Shown in pieces: positions 34,570 through 46,531 of a stretch of DNA of 64,000 bases; the first letter of the stretch is position 1; every line of letters begins with the position of its first letter. A program made the position numbers and the translations under genes. Under the pieces are notes generated by a model that saw only the letters and a list, made by a program, of their open reading frames with translations, was not told the DNA's origin and searched no databases. The stretch is taken from contig MNCI01025274.1 of assembly GCA_015680685.1 (NCBI GenBank), positions 427,414-491,413 on the forward strand, given 5' to 3'. Source of the DNA: Gnetum montanum. Its lineage: Eukaryota; Streptophyta; Gnetopsida; Gnetales; Gnetaceae.

Positions 34570-36999
34570 CCTAGGTTAGTGTAGCTACAAAGTCCTTGTC
34601 ATTAGCTGTTGTGTTGGCTTTGACTTCCTCCATGTGGCTTGAGAGACAGATTCTCGGGACAGGGACTTGGGCTTGGTTTTCTTGGCCTGCTTAGGGGTAG
34701 GGGCCCCAGTGTTTAGTTGTTGTTTGCTAGTTGTGGCCTTTTCTTTGGCCATGGGGGTTGCGAGGTGCTCATTTTTCCTCTTGCGTTGCCATTTGGTGGA
34801 TCTACCCGAGTTGCTAGTGGGGTCAAACCTTGAGGGAGGAGGGATCGAGATATTGCCCACTATTGGGCTTCTGGTAGGTGAGGGGCCAACACGTTGTGGC
34901 ACCCTTATGGAAAATGGTGATTTAGGCAGACTTGTTGTATGGTCAACTTGTTGTGGCACCTTGATAATAAAAGGTTTCTTAGCGATTATTGTTGCATCAT
35001 GCTAGTTTAACATCTTAGCGAACGGTTGTTATGGAGCTTTGACCACAAAGGGTGTTGTGGGTGCTCGAGGTGGCACTTTGATAACAAAGGAAGGCCTCTT
35101 ACTTGTGGAGGCCAAGGGAATCCTTGCCTTGCTGGGAGGCACACGAATCACAAAAGGTTGTTGTGTAGGTTTAGCCTTACCACCTATGCCAATGGAATTT
35201 ATGACATAGGAGGCATCATTTGTGTTGGATTAACTCATCGTGTTGATCATCAATTGGCCACATTCTATCATTCTCTGCAAGTCATCCTACAAAGCACGAT
35301 AATTTTCTGTACTATGACTAGCCAATTGGTGGTAATGACAGTATTGGTCCAGCTTGAAGTGTTGTGGAACTGGGGGCTCATTTGGTACTACTAAAGTAGG
35401 GTTCCTTAGTAGTTCACAGTACCTATCATGTTTTTGGTGGGTAATTGCCGATACATGTTTATGTTGGATTTGCCCAGCTTTCAAGAGTTGCTCTAGTAGT
35501 TCAAAGGGTTGCACCAGCAGTGGTGTATACTTTGATCTGTCCTTGCATTGAAAGTTGGGTCTTGGAGCAGAATTGGCAGTTTTGTTAGTTGGGGCTTTAG
35601 GTTGCTTAGCTGTTGGGCCCCAGTTGGTTGCTTTTGTGCTTGTGGCTACATGCTTGCAAGCATGTTGGTTTCTTTAGGCAACATAGGCTAGATCATTGCT
35701 AGCTTGTGCTGCGTCCTCTATGCTTTTTTCTTGGGAAAAGTCTTGGCTAAGAGACTTTGGGGCTAGATAATATAGTTTGGACTTAATGAATTCATTCACT
35801 ACACCTTTGAAGATAGCTAGTAGGTGTGTCTCCGCTAAGGATTCATGCATTTTTTTCAATGTAGCATTCCCATGTTGGAGGAATTTTGGCATGGGCTCTA
35901 GAGGCCCCTATTTAACTTGCATAAGTTGGTCAAGGGTTGCTTCAGGCTTTAGGTTGTACCTGAAGCGTATCACAAACTTGGTTATGAGATCCTCCAAAGA
36001 GGAGATTGAGGCCTTAGGTAGTGCATGATACCAGTCCAAGGCCTTGCCAATGAGTGACATGGGGAAGACGTGCATGATAGTGTGTGGCCAAGCTTGAAGG
36101 TGTAGGCATTCATATCGAAATATGACCAACTGTGCATTAGGGTCCCCTTCACCATTATACTTGGTAAATTGAGGCAGTTGGGCCCCAGTTGGGAGAGTTA
36201 GAGGTGGTACCATAGGACTTATGGAATCATCTTGGTAGAAGTCCACCACCTTAATGGTGTCAAAGGAGGCAGCCTTAAGTCAGTTGATCTCCTCTGTCAA
36301 GCTTTGTATTAGCTAGAATACCTGATCCAAGCTTGGGGATGTGCTAGCTAATTGCATTGGCTGGGCTTGGATTGCTTGCATAGCATAGGGCAGAATTGTT
36401 GGTTGTGGAGTTTGCCAATTTAATATCATAGCAAATGGATGTTACCAGTTTAATGTCATAGCAGATGATTACTAATGTAATGGCTAAGCGATGGGTGCGG
36501 TGATTGGAGTGGGCCACACATGGGTGGGTTGGACGAACACTGCAGACACCAATGAGATAGGTGGGATGTAGGATGCCTAAGTTGTTTGGAGCTGGGAGGT
36601 GGCCCTTGCATGAGCATAGCACTAGGCAAATGCATTAGTTGCTTACAAGGAAGGCTGAATTGGCATGGTCACTATCTTGGAGGGGATGGATGGACCAAAC
36701 CAAGGGGTGGTTGTACTAGGGAGTGGTTGTTGGAAGATGGTGTGGAGGTGGCTCTCGTGTTTAGAGCAGGCCTCAAACTCGTATTCCCCCCTTTGTGCAG
36801 CTTCCTCATAGGTTGTCCCTGCATCATGCCTATTTGCACGAATGCGTTGGGACAACTGGTGGTAAGACTCCATGAGTGGAATTATGTCAAACAAGGAGGG
36901 GTTATACCCCATTCGTTCTAGTGGACTCGTTTGTAGTCCTGTTTTGCCTCTAAATCGAGGTAATCCACTGGTAGTCATGCTTGGATTTTGGTACAAAAG
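34570..36999 (-). pseudogene. Element T gag-like region (broken)
   Basis: From high to low coordinates: an N-terminal part (36643-36996), the retrotransposon-gag core at 35908-36249 with FTKYNGEGDPNAQLVIF, FPMSLIGKALDWYHALP and SLEDLITKFVIRFRYNL, a continuation at 35674-35892 (HESLAETHLLAIFKGV), and a Tat-type Cys/His stretch YCHYHQLASHSTENY near 35300-35340. About 34900-35160 encodes five copies of a PF(V/I)IKVP-like peptide. The frame is cut by stops, and two gaps hold the 30-bp motif described for the 3' array. Confidence 0.75.
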
Positions 37000-37300
37000 A
37001 AATTGTATTGTTCATGGCTTAATGCGGCATGCTTTAGCTAGATTGTGGTATCAAATGTGTTAGACACCAACATGGAAGGTTGATCTAAATTCATATTCAT
37101 AGATCAGGTTCTGAGAGTTACTAGTTGCAGAAAATGGCTAACTTTGAAAACAACAGAAAAATGACTAAGTCTGTCAGTAGCAAGGAAATGGCCAAGTATA
37201 GAAATATAGAAAATGGCTTAGTGCAACAATGCAAAAAGAAAAATGCTAAGTACGAAAATGAAAAAAAATTGCTAAGTATGAAAATGTAGAAAAAAAATAG

Positions 37301-37317
37301 CCCTCCTTCTAGCACCA
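37301..37317 (-). promoter_or_regulatory. Primer binding site of element T
   Basis: The minus strand reads TGGTGCTAGAAGGAGGG, five bases inside the 5' LTR. The TGGYGCYAGAAGGAGGG form is what Ogre-type elements use (tRNA-Arg primer, from memory of the family), which supports the Tat/Ogre placement. Confidence 0.7.
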
Positions 37318-37322
37318 AAAAT

Positions 37323-38239
37323 TGTTGCGACAGAAAACGTCGGTGGCTGGAAACACCGAGAGGTCTTCGGGCACACAGCCTAACCCCGAATCCATGCAAG
37401 GGCAATGTTGGAGAAAACGGATTCAAGGTACCCTGAACAGTCTAGTCGATCAGACAGGGACTTAATCGGTGTACAATAATCCTTTTGCAAACAATTATTT
37501 TAGATGGAAAACCCGGTGGCAAAATAAAAAAGAAAATGTAATGTGCATAGCAGTAGAAACATGCTAAGCGCGTAACAAGATAGTATATTGAACAATTGAC
37601 AATGCCAAATAAATGTTGTAATTAGCCAAAAAGAGAGTTTGAATAGAAAGATGCACCACCCCAAAAAAGGGTACAGGTATACAAAGTGTACAATAGGCAC
37701 AGTAAGAGCGGAGTCACAACCTCAGTGGTATCGGGCTATGAAATCTGGTGCTCACTATGATAAATTGTGCCTCCTAGGTCAGTAGTCACAGTGTATCGTG
37801 CGATGTAGTTATGCCTCTCTGTTGGTGCGGTGTGCTCTAGGTCTCGTTCATCCATGGAGCTAAGCGCTAAGATGCAAAAATTCCAAATGCCTTGCTCATG
37901 AAAAAAAATGGAAGCCTCCTCCTCTTCTTTTTTCTTCCTCCCCTCTCCCCAAAAAAGAGGGTGCAAAGGTATTTATAGAGATAGGGTTAGCCCAAAATGT
38001 AGATCAGGTGCCACATGGCAATGCAATGGGTGGCAACGCATAATAGCATGTAACACAATGTAACAACATGTAATAGGGTGCTATGCTATGCTATGCTATG
38101 TAGTAGCAAGGTGCTCCACTACGCTCCGCTACGCAGTAGCAAGGTGCTACGCTACATAGTGTAGCAGCACGTAACAGTGCATAACACTTAGCCATATTTG
38201 TAGTTCCGATGTCGAGACCCGAAATTTTGTGGTGTTTCA
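37323..38239 (-). repeat. 5' LTR of element T
   Basis: 917 bp, ends TGTTGCGA and GTGTTTCA on the plus strand. Minus-strand TATAAATA at 37970-37977. The internal array at about 38030-38190 is longer than in the 3' LTR, with extra GCTATGCTATG and GCTACGC units, which accounts for most of the length difference. Confidence 0.92.
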
Positions 38240-38244
38240 ATGAT

Positions 38245-38942
38245 CACAACAATGATCATGATCCTGCTTCTTATCTACATCCCTGTCTTAACTTGCCCCT
38301 CTGGATCCTTCTTTGTCATTGGATCCCTTGTTACTAAAATCAGGATTGTGAATTATGGAGTGCAAATTCTGGTTTTGACCTTCATCACCAAAGTCAACGA
38401 GAGAAGCATTGTTGTATGAAAAACCCCAAAGAACGATCCTCCACTAGCTTGTTAGTACAATAGGAATGGAGGATCATTAAGCCCTTTTCCCTTCGAAAAC
38501 TCATAGTGCTATTCTAGCTATTGATCCCACAAGCATTGTGCTTCAATGGGATGATAATCCTTGGTGTCAACATCTTCCACATTATAATCCCCAATAGAGC
38601 ATTGCAAGAGTAGCACAATCGAGTGGCAACACAATGTTGCCCTCTATGTCATGCCATTGTAGCTACTCATCTTGGTGTAGGGTGAAGGTGAAGTTCAGCC
38701 CATACTCATCAAGATGAGTATATGTAATTTGGTACTATTGAGGCTTTGTTGAACAAACATTATAAACCTTGGATGAAGAAGTGCCCTTGTGAGAAGACAC
38801 TTTTGGTTAGTGAAAGAAAAATCACAGTGTGCTCTGAGAATTTGTTGTAGTAATTATGAAATAAGATATGACTCTCAAGTTCATTCCAATGATTTAAATA
38901 CTTTTCATTGGGTCCTAGATAGTACATAAAACACCCAAAATG
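38245..38942 (-). pseudogene. Element B gag N terminus and leader, right of element T
   Basis: Continues element B beyond T; 38240-38244 is the second TSD copy. The stretch near 38620-38790 aligns with the A1 gag start (a CHDIEGNIVLP-like reading), but the ATG equivalent to A1's 8821-8823 is altered. The leader is a single copy, unlike A1. Confidence 0.7.
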
Positions 38943-38960
38943 TCCTCAACAATGACACCA
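38943..38960 (-). promoter_or_regulatory. Primer binding site of element B (tRNA-Asp type)
   Basis: The minus strand reads TGGTGTCATTGTTGAGGA. Every difference from TGGCGCCGTTGCCGGGGA is a transition. Confidence 0.78.
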
Positions 38961-38961
38961 A

Positions 38962-39835
38962 TGATGAGTGGTGAGGTACCCCTACGCCCAACCATATGAA
39001 TCACTAAGGCATTACATGTGATCCAGTTGAATTCCGTGGACCTATAGTTATCTTGTATACTAGTTTCTCTAGGAAGTGAAACAACATTGGGAACATTCAT
39101 TGTCTTCCTAACTATACTTGTGAGGCTCAAGGATATGGTTTAGGTGTAATTGAGGTATATGAATTTTTGTTGTTTTATATTTTATGGATGTAATTGCCTA
39201 CAATAAGAATAAGGGTAGAGTAGACTGAAAACTAATGTCTATTGCCTAGCTAGCCTCACACAAGTAACTACCCCACTTCCCTAAACACATATAGCACTGC
39301 TGGGCTACCAAACATTAAGCATTTCTAGGTTACCAAGTACTATATGAATGCTCAAAGTGGTCATGATCATGTTCATTAATTGCTAGAAATAAATTGCTTA
39401 ATCAAATGCATTAAAGTAAAGAATAAGAAAGTAAAGTGCTGCAAATAGGATTATTAAAAGATTTCATTTTATTCCCAGTGCTGCAAGGATTTTCAAAAGA
39501 GTTCATTTTATTCCCATCACATTGCTACACTTAGGTACATCAGTGCTTGAACAAAGAACTATACACACTTTAGACTACTTCTATGAGCACTCAGAAAATA
39601 TTCTAACTCTAGGAAGAAGAAACAGCAAGAGCTTCGCTACCTTACTTGAAAACTAAAAATTGACTAATAAAAACTTACTAAAAATAGAGCTAAGATGTGG
39701 TATTTATAGACTCGGGAATGTGCTTTGACATTGGACATCTGACATCAGATCTAGGTCTTGAAGTCACGTACATGATGTCGCAGCCCCAACGTTGTGTAGC
39801 CAACATCATGGCTGACATTAAACGATGATGCATCA
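38962..39835 (-). repeat. 5' LTR of element B
   Basis: 874 bp, ends TGATGA and GCATCA. Minus-strand TATAAATA at 39701-39708. At about 39445-39515 it has an internal direct duplication (TTCATTTTATTCCCA-type units) not seen in the 3' LTR. TSD TTCAT follows at 39836-39840. Confidence 0.92.
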
Positions 39836-39840
39836 TTCAT

Positions 39841-40032
39841 CAAACTTGAGAAAGCATTGGTGTCATCTACACCATTGGAAGTCTTTAGTTCTACATATGG
39901 AAATCTAATAGCATTTCTGAACATCATAGTAATCCTTGTCTCATCTTCCTCATCAAGCTTGCCTTGAGAAGAAGTAGTGGTCACTAATGGAGCACTCAGA
40001 ACTCTTATTTGAGGAAGTAGATTTTCTTCCAT
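39841..40032 (-). pseudogene. Element E gag, N-terminal part
   Basis: The minus-strand frame from an ATG at 40032 (MEENLLPQIRVLSAPLV) runs through IRFPYVELKTSNGVDDTNAF up to the edge of element B. If one copy of TTCAT is kept and B removed, the frame continues without a break into HFELENIPNQ at 17353. This proves that E was the target of B. Confidence 0.85.
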
Positions 40033-40343
40033 TGGAATACTTGGTAGATGGATTCTAACACTTCCATAGTTGGATTGTCCTTCATCATCATTCCCTTTAC
40101 CTAACTAAGAAACTTCTTCATCATTGTTCCAACATGAATACTCATCATCTTTGTATGTCAAAATATGGTTGGGACCTACATTCCTCTCTACCATGATATT
40201 GATCTCATTCAATTAAGCAACCATTAGTTGAAAGGCATACTTCATGCTTTCTATGTCTCTATTTAGGGCTTGAACCTATTTCTTCCTAAGTATCATCTAA
40301 ATTTACCAAAACTCTACAACCAAAATTCACAAGTAACAATTAA

Positions 40344-40361
40344 TCTAATACTTAGATACCA
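40344..40361 (-). promoter_or_regulatory. Possible primer binding site of element E
   Basis: The minus strand begins TGGTATCTAAGTATTAG; the first seven bases and parts of the rest agree with the tRNA-iMet site TGGTATCAGAGCC. A TGATGG five bases further right (40367) would then start the LTR of E, whose far end I could not find. Confidence 0.5.
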
Positions 40362-40366
40362 ATAAA

Positions 40367-43229
40367 TGATGGAGTAGGTTCACTCTTATTAATTTAATCT
40401 TCAATTACCACTAAATCTAGATATTATGAAAGACAATAACTATGATAGAAAACAAGAAAAGCAACTATTTTTAATTAATATAAAAAGAAGATTACAATAT
40501 GGTTCCACAACCATAATCATCCAAATCACTCATAACATTCAAATAATATTACAAAGCAGGAGGCTTTATAATCATACAATGAATTTTCTCAATGCAAGGC
40601 ACAACTAAAAGAGAATTTCTCCCATAACATAGGACTGAGATCTCAACATATAGGCAAGAACATAATAAGCATGTGCCAAAGACATCTAATTAATCTTGAG
40701 CTACAATCCAATCATGCACTTTCTCATTGTGCTCTCATAACATTCTCTTGGCAACCATATTAATTCATGAACATCTCATGATGATGCTACAAACATGAAA
40801 AAACATTAATATTTATTAGAAAACTAAGACAAGAAACATAGAAATACTTCCTCAAGATTAATTTGAAGTTATCCAACTATTTCCATCTTTTTCTCCTCTT
40901 GTTCAATTATTTTCCAATTTGGAATGACCAACTTAGAAGTTTTCCTAGCTGTATGGATCATCTTTAGCTTTGAATAGACATCTTTATGTAAAAGCCAAAT
41001 TGTAGGAAAGACATCTTTGACTCCTAGGAGATGTCTCTAGAGGAGGAGAGACATCTCTTCCTTGATAGAGAAGTCTCATTGAAGATATCTCTAGGATTGC
41101 AAAGATGTCTTCAATTTTTTTTTTCTTTTTTTTTTTCTTTTTTCTTTTTTTTTTTCTTTTTTCTTTTTTTTTTGAGAAGTCCCTCACCTCAATCTAGATG
41201 TCTTTACCCCAACCTAGACATATTTCACATTTTTTAGATGTCTCCTATGAGAACTCAACTCTTGGCCAAGATGTCTCTTGAACCTTCAATATGTCCTTCC
41301 AAAGCCCAAAACTTGCAAAAAGCATCTATAGGAATGAAGGAAGGAAATCGAAAGAGGTGTTCCTACACCATTGAACATTGTATAGAATCAATTGAAGAAT
41401 CAATAAATAGCAATAAACTTAGAGATAAATTTGATGAAATTTAGGTGATATAAATATAATTAAAATAAACATAACACACAATACAAATGATAAATGAAAG
41501 ATAAATATATGGAATAGGGTTTATATTTTTCCTTCCCAATGAATAAATAACACTTTATTTGATTAATTGAGAAAGCTTAATTCCTATGAAGGATCAAGAA
41601 ATAGCTAGGGTACAATGTATAATAATGATATTAAAATTATAAATTAATAAATTAACCTTAGTTTATGAGCAAAAATAGAGCTAAAATGATGAATTTTGGT
41701 ATCTTATGGATTGATAGAGGGAACCTTTTGATGCTACTTGGTGCTAATTTTGAAATGTAGATAAGGCCATTTTGGATGCTATTTTAGTAGTGATGTGGTG
41801 ATGTAGGTAGTGGCAATGTTGATGCTAGTAGTGATGATGTTAATGCTAGCATTAGCATGTTTGCATGTGGCACCAATGACATAGACACCTAGGACTTAGC
41901 TGATGAAGTAGAGATAATGTTGGGATGATCATGAAGCATGTAGGTAATCTAGGTAATGCAAATGTTGGAGCTTTTAAGATCTTTTAAAATTTAAAATGTC
42001 TTCTAGAATCTGAAGAAAGTAGCCCTAAATTGATGTTTATACCTAGTATTTATAGGCCTAGGATTTTCCAAAATTCACAGGATCTAGAACTAATAACTCA
42101 CAGGTCACTTTTGGAAAACTAGAATAGCATGGATGGCACAGGTGATGCAAATGCTACTATCAACATGACTTTTATTAGTATTACTCATCATCCCATATTC
42201 CAAACTTGTAATTTAGGGCTCTAGGAATCATCATCAATATCTCAATTGATGTTGATCATCATTTAGAGGATGTCAAATATTGCATGGAGTCAAAAGTGTC
42301 ATCTAGAGTTGAGTTTTAATGATATGACTTGTAGGTGATATTGGTAGGTGACACTAATATTAGGCATCACACAAGTGAAACATGCTGATCCAAGCATTCT
42401 AAGACCTTCAAAACTACTAAAATTAATATTTTTCATTTTAAGGATGATGTAGATTGATCATCGAAGGTTTGATAGAAGTAAAACTATGATTAAGATATGT
42501 GTTTTATGGTTGGAAAGGGAGATGATGTTGGCAGGTAATGTTATCATTGATGTTAGCATTACCCAGTGTTACCTAGATGAAACATGATATTCTAACCCTT
42601 GAGAAACCACCAATGGTGTTGAAATTGATGCTTGTCTTCTAGGGCATGATTGAGGTTAACTATTGAAAGCCTTTCAAAGATTAAAATGCTACTCAAGATG
42701 ATGATTTTAAGGGTATTTTTGTATTTGAAGGAGAAATTACCATGTCAAATCTACACTTATTCTAGTTGTAGAAGTATTATAAAGTGAATATAATAATCAT
42801 AAAAAATTTTGATATAAGATTTATATGCAATGTGTCAAAATAAGAAACTTTGGTAAAGTTATCCCTAATGTGTTGGTAATGGAAAATTATAAAAATGATA
42901 AAAAAATGTAGTTTCTAGAGCCTAAAATTTTGAAAATAACAACCTATTATTTTTTAAAAATTTTAGAAGCTTAGGATAATATTTTTAATTTTTAATTAAT
43001 TTTTGTCAATTTCTACTAATTTCAACTATCCTTTTAGAACCTTAATTTTTAGTTTAGAATCCATAGATCCTTGTTTGGTAGTGACCTTTGTGTTTTAGAC
43101 CTTTTTATTTAGCTTTGTTAAATGATTTGAATACATTTTCTCATCATCAAGTGCTTTTCAAAATATTTATATAAATATTTAATTCTGTAATTATTTAGAT
43201 TTGAACTTTTGGTTAGTAATAGTTATTAT
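40367..43229. other. AT-rich stretch with motif arrays; possible LTR of element E at its start
   Basis: No gene is seen. About 40970-41290 contains many AGACATCT/AGATGTCT motifs around a pyrimidine tract of about 65 bp (41108-41173, nearly pure T with scattered C). About 41740-42650 is rich in GATG/GTGATG/AATGCTAG repeats, low-complexity DNA that reads as no protein. From 42780 to 43230 it is plain AT-rich sequence. Confidence 0.4.
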
Positions 43230-43337
43230 ACAAGTTATCTTTCTTAGCAAGTATTTTTAAAATTTTTATGGTGCCTACGCAAGTTGGCTTTTTCTATGAG
43301 GAGCTATACACTTATGTGGACTACCTTTCTTAGTAAG
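43230..43337 (+). repeat. Target-site tandem repeat, left unit
   Basis: A roughly 105-bp unit from TTAGCAAGTATTTTTAAAA to CTTTCTTAGTAAG. Its mate lies at 56286-56400, on the other side of element D. The last five bases, GTAAG (43333-43337), are the TSD of element D. Confidence 0.75.
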
Positions 43338-44241
43338 TGATGATAATAAAAGTATGATTCTAAAGTGCTTAGTTGATACTAATACATCAACATAGCTTCA
43401 TCAATGTTGATGTGTCAACATAACTTAATTGAATAAGTGTCAGCTACATTAATTCATTTACATTGATGTAGTCATAAAAAATACTTATAAATATGATTCA
43501 CTCATCATGTTTAGCTACAATTTAGTCACTAGTGTACCAAAAATTTTATAATTTGTTTCTATAGTCTTGAAATAGTTAGTGAGTGCTTGTAGCATGAATT
43601 TGAGTTAATTTTATGATATCCTTTTTTAGCAGCATTTTACCTAGACACAATCCCTAATTAAAAATAAGATTGACATTGATTCATATTCATTGCAATACTT
43701 TATCTTAGAATAGAATTTACTTTCAATACAATTTGTTTTCCACTCATTTAGCTTAATATTTACATTACCATGCATATTAATTATTTCCAAAATAAGAATA
43801 ACCTATTTCAGGCATACACACATATTCACTTGGTAATCCCAGTAGCATTATTACTTGGTTCATCTAGTAGAATAATGCTTGGCAACCCTAGCAATGGGAA
43901 AATTTGTTCAAGATGTATATAACAAGATGGAAATAGATACTCATTGCTCTTAGACTAACTTAGAATTTATTTCTTTATTATTAATTAGATTAATTAATTA
44001 ATTAATTTCTATGTTTTCATCTAGCTTAGCCATAGTTACACAACATTAAGAACCATATATCTCACATTGGACTAAACCATATTTGATAGAGCTACTACTA
44101 GTTCAAGTGGAAAGATAGTGATCTATGATCAATGCTTAATTATTTAGATATTACACTAGTTCCATCCATGGATTATGACATGATATACTATGACACTTAT
44201 AGATTATATGGTTAGGCTTTGGAAATACTCACTACTCATCA
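43338..44241 (+). repeat. 5' LTR of element D
   Basis: 904 bp; starts TGATGATAAT and ends ACTCATCA. It is an inverted-orientation relative of the A1 and B LTRs (shared CTTGGTAATCCCAGTAG-like block). A plus-strand TATAAATA lies at 43486-43493. Confidence 0.85.
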
Positions 44242-44242
44242 T

Positions 44243-44260
44243 TAGTGCCATTGCCAAGGA
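44243..44260 (+). promoter_or_regulatory. Primer binding site of element D (tRNA-Asp type)
   Basis: Reads TAGTGCCATTGCCAAGGA; 13 of 18 positions match TGGCGCCGTTGCCGGGGA and the rest are transitions. Confidence 0.72.
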
Positions 44261-44559
44261 TGGTACTAGTAATCTAGATTAGTTATAGCATAAATGATCA
44301 TTCTAAAAGCATTAACCTTTATCTTTAAGGAAAAATTCATATTTTAAATCACACATGGGTTATTAATTAACACATGGCTTCTTCATACTAGGCCAATAGT
44401 CTAGCATGTGATGAGAACACGAGCATGGGTGATGATAAGCTTTAAATTAAAGAAAATTAGAGTGTACCATTACAAGTAAGGATTTCATATGCTTATTCTT
44501 ACCTTTACTATCAAATATTATGAATAATTACTATAGAAAATCCTAAAGAGGATGTAAAA

Positions 44560-46531
44560 TATAACATCCTTTCCTACCACACCTAGCTAGGATAGGGTGA
44601 TGGCTAGGATCACTGGTAATACCACAACAAAAGCATGATAAACTAAAAAATAATGATGTGTAGAAATATGTTATATTAAGGAAGGTCAAACTACACAAAA
44701 ATCCATTCCAAACCAAAGACTAAACACACATTTTGATTTATAAAATTTCATGTCTCTACATAAATAAAAAATCTTCACTATTTTCCTAAGCTACAAAAAT
44801 AAATAAACATCATCATATATATAAGAGTACAAAGAGTTTCATACAAATATAAATAGTTAATACTACTCCACATGGAAATATACACTACCCAATCCTTGAA
44901 GATTTTTCCCTCCTCTACTATCTATTTCTTAGTCTTCTTTTGTGCTCATGTGACCTCCACATGTAACCAAATATAGTAAGTATAAAACTAAGTGAGAAGC
45001 CTTTACAATTCACCTACTAGATGGTCAACAAGTGTTGCACTAGAGGAGAGGAGTGGGGTACAAGGCAACCTACATCAACTATTAGTGTTGCGCATGCTAA
45101 GAACAACACATGTACACACACCATATCACACATAACACTAGCATAATCATTATCAAAGAGAATAGATGGCTATTACATAATCACAAATAAAACCCTAAAC
45201 CCTAAACCAATTCCATTATTAGAAAGTACTTCCTAAAATGATCCCAACTATACTAATTTCAACAAAATCATACTCTTGGAAGTGAAGTTATGCATGTTTA
45301 AATTTTGATTAATAAAATAAGAATTAATAATATTTATTTACAAGCAATGATGGTTGAAACTCCCACACCACAATGTGCCCCTAAAATATAATATTCCAAC
45401 CATACCAGTCTCATCAACATCACATATCATATTTCACAAGTCCACATCATACCATACATCACATATACATATTAATAAACAATTTGTAGCCAAAACTGTA
45501 AAATTTCAAGAAATTTGCAAAACAACATGTCCAAGCTTAGTCTTTAATGATCCACCCCACATGCCCACATCACATGATCATATATACTAATCCGATCTAA
45601 AAATACAAGGAAAAGGTAAAGATAGCCTACCAGTTAAAATTGTTGTTGCAGAAAGTTCGAAACAAGCATAAAATCCTCAAAACTATGGAAAAACTCCATT
45701 TTGCTCCAAAAAAATTCTGCATCTAGATAGATACAACTATCACAATTGGAAATCCAGTTTCAAAGAAAGGAAAATTTCATCCATGTAGCTTGAAATTCAA
45801 AAAATGGTGGAAACAAATAAGAGAGAAGAGAAAACTAAAGAAAATAAGGTCATGTTCATTTCTGTTTTTAGAAGAAATAAAAACCTTGCATGAAATAGAA
45901 AATGTGGTAGTATAAAAGAGGAAAAAAACAAATCAAATGAAACTATGCTTAAATCATATACTTTTTTAGAAAAAAACAAAGATGCACTTCTTTTCCTCAC
46001 ATGACTCATAGCACATGCATAAACTAATTTGACTTTTTACTTTTACTTTTTTTTAACTAAAATTTTTTATAAGTTTATTTTCTTTTATCCCTTCCCAACT
46101 AATACCCTACATTTCAAATGTGCAGAACAATCACATTGAGACTCCAAATTAAAATCCATTTGAACCTATGAGATCCTTATCAAACACTCTACAACTTCAC
46201 ATGTCAAAATTACATCCAAGCATCACACAACATAGTGTTATAATTCCAATATATAAATACTGAAATCACACATAAAGCATAAATACATACTGAATAGGTG
46301 CTCTTGTACCCCAACCCAACATCCTTGCCAACAACATCACTTGTCTAACACATTACACAAGGCTAGTGTCCATAATTACATTATTTAAGCATGTAAAGGC
46401 ATCATAATCATTACATATAAAGTGAAATTATAATAAGCTAAGTTGTCCCCAACAAACCACCAAGACAACACACATAATGTATAAATCGTAATCATATGGC
46501 CATACCTAATGTGCTTGGAAGGGATGTAACA
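44560..46531 (-). repeat. 3' LTR of element C
   Basis: 1972 bp; plus-strand ends TATAACATCC and GGGATGTAACA, an inverted terminal pair. Includes two and a half units of the plant telomere-type CCCTAAA repeat at about 45188-45206. The first 440 bp or so match the surviving part of the 5' LTR. Confidence 0.88.

Larger units (their letters stand above)
31117..38239 (-). mobile_element. Element T: Tat/Ogre-like LTR element with gag and protease but no RT
   Basis: A complete 7123-bp minus-strand insertion: LTRs at 31117-31964 and 37323-38239, primer site at 37301-37317, polypurine tract at 31966-31976 and TSD ATGAT. Internal DNA is about 5.36 kb. It encodes a gag-like region and a protease-like region; no RT, RNase H or integrase motif was found in any frame of 31965-33600 or elsewhere. 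This fits a non-autonomous TR-GAG-type element that would need enzymes from a relative. LTRs are similar but differ by base changes and by a length difference in an internal array. Confidence 0.9.
17359..39835 (-). mobile_element. Element B: Athila-like gypsy element, split by two later insertions
   Basis: Minus-strand relative of A1 with both LTRs (17359-18175 and 38962-39835) and a 5-bp TSD TTCAT. It spans about 22.5 kb only because a LINE (20390-25858) and element T (31117-38239) landed inside; without these and their TSDs it is just under 10 kb. Domain order matches A1. It inserted into the gag of element E: E's gag frame continues across the empty site when one TSD copy is removed. LTRs differ by roughly one base in ten by eye, so the insertion is old. 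Confidence 0.92.

Noticed and set aside
36586-36921. Plus-strand open frames across element T gag
   Set aside because: Antisense shadows of the minus-strand gag region; no domain seen.
41031-41237. Frames dominated by Phe or Lys runs
   Set aside because: Direct translation of the long pyrimidine tract at 41108-41173.
40367-41460. 5' LTR of element E pairing with 12780-14020
   Set aside because: Both have AGACATCT clusters, but flanking sequence does not align well enough by eye to call an LTR pair.
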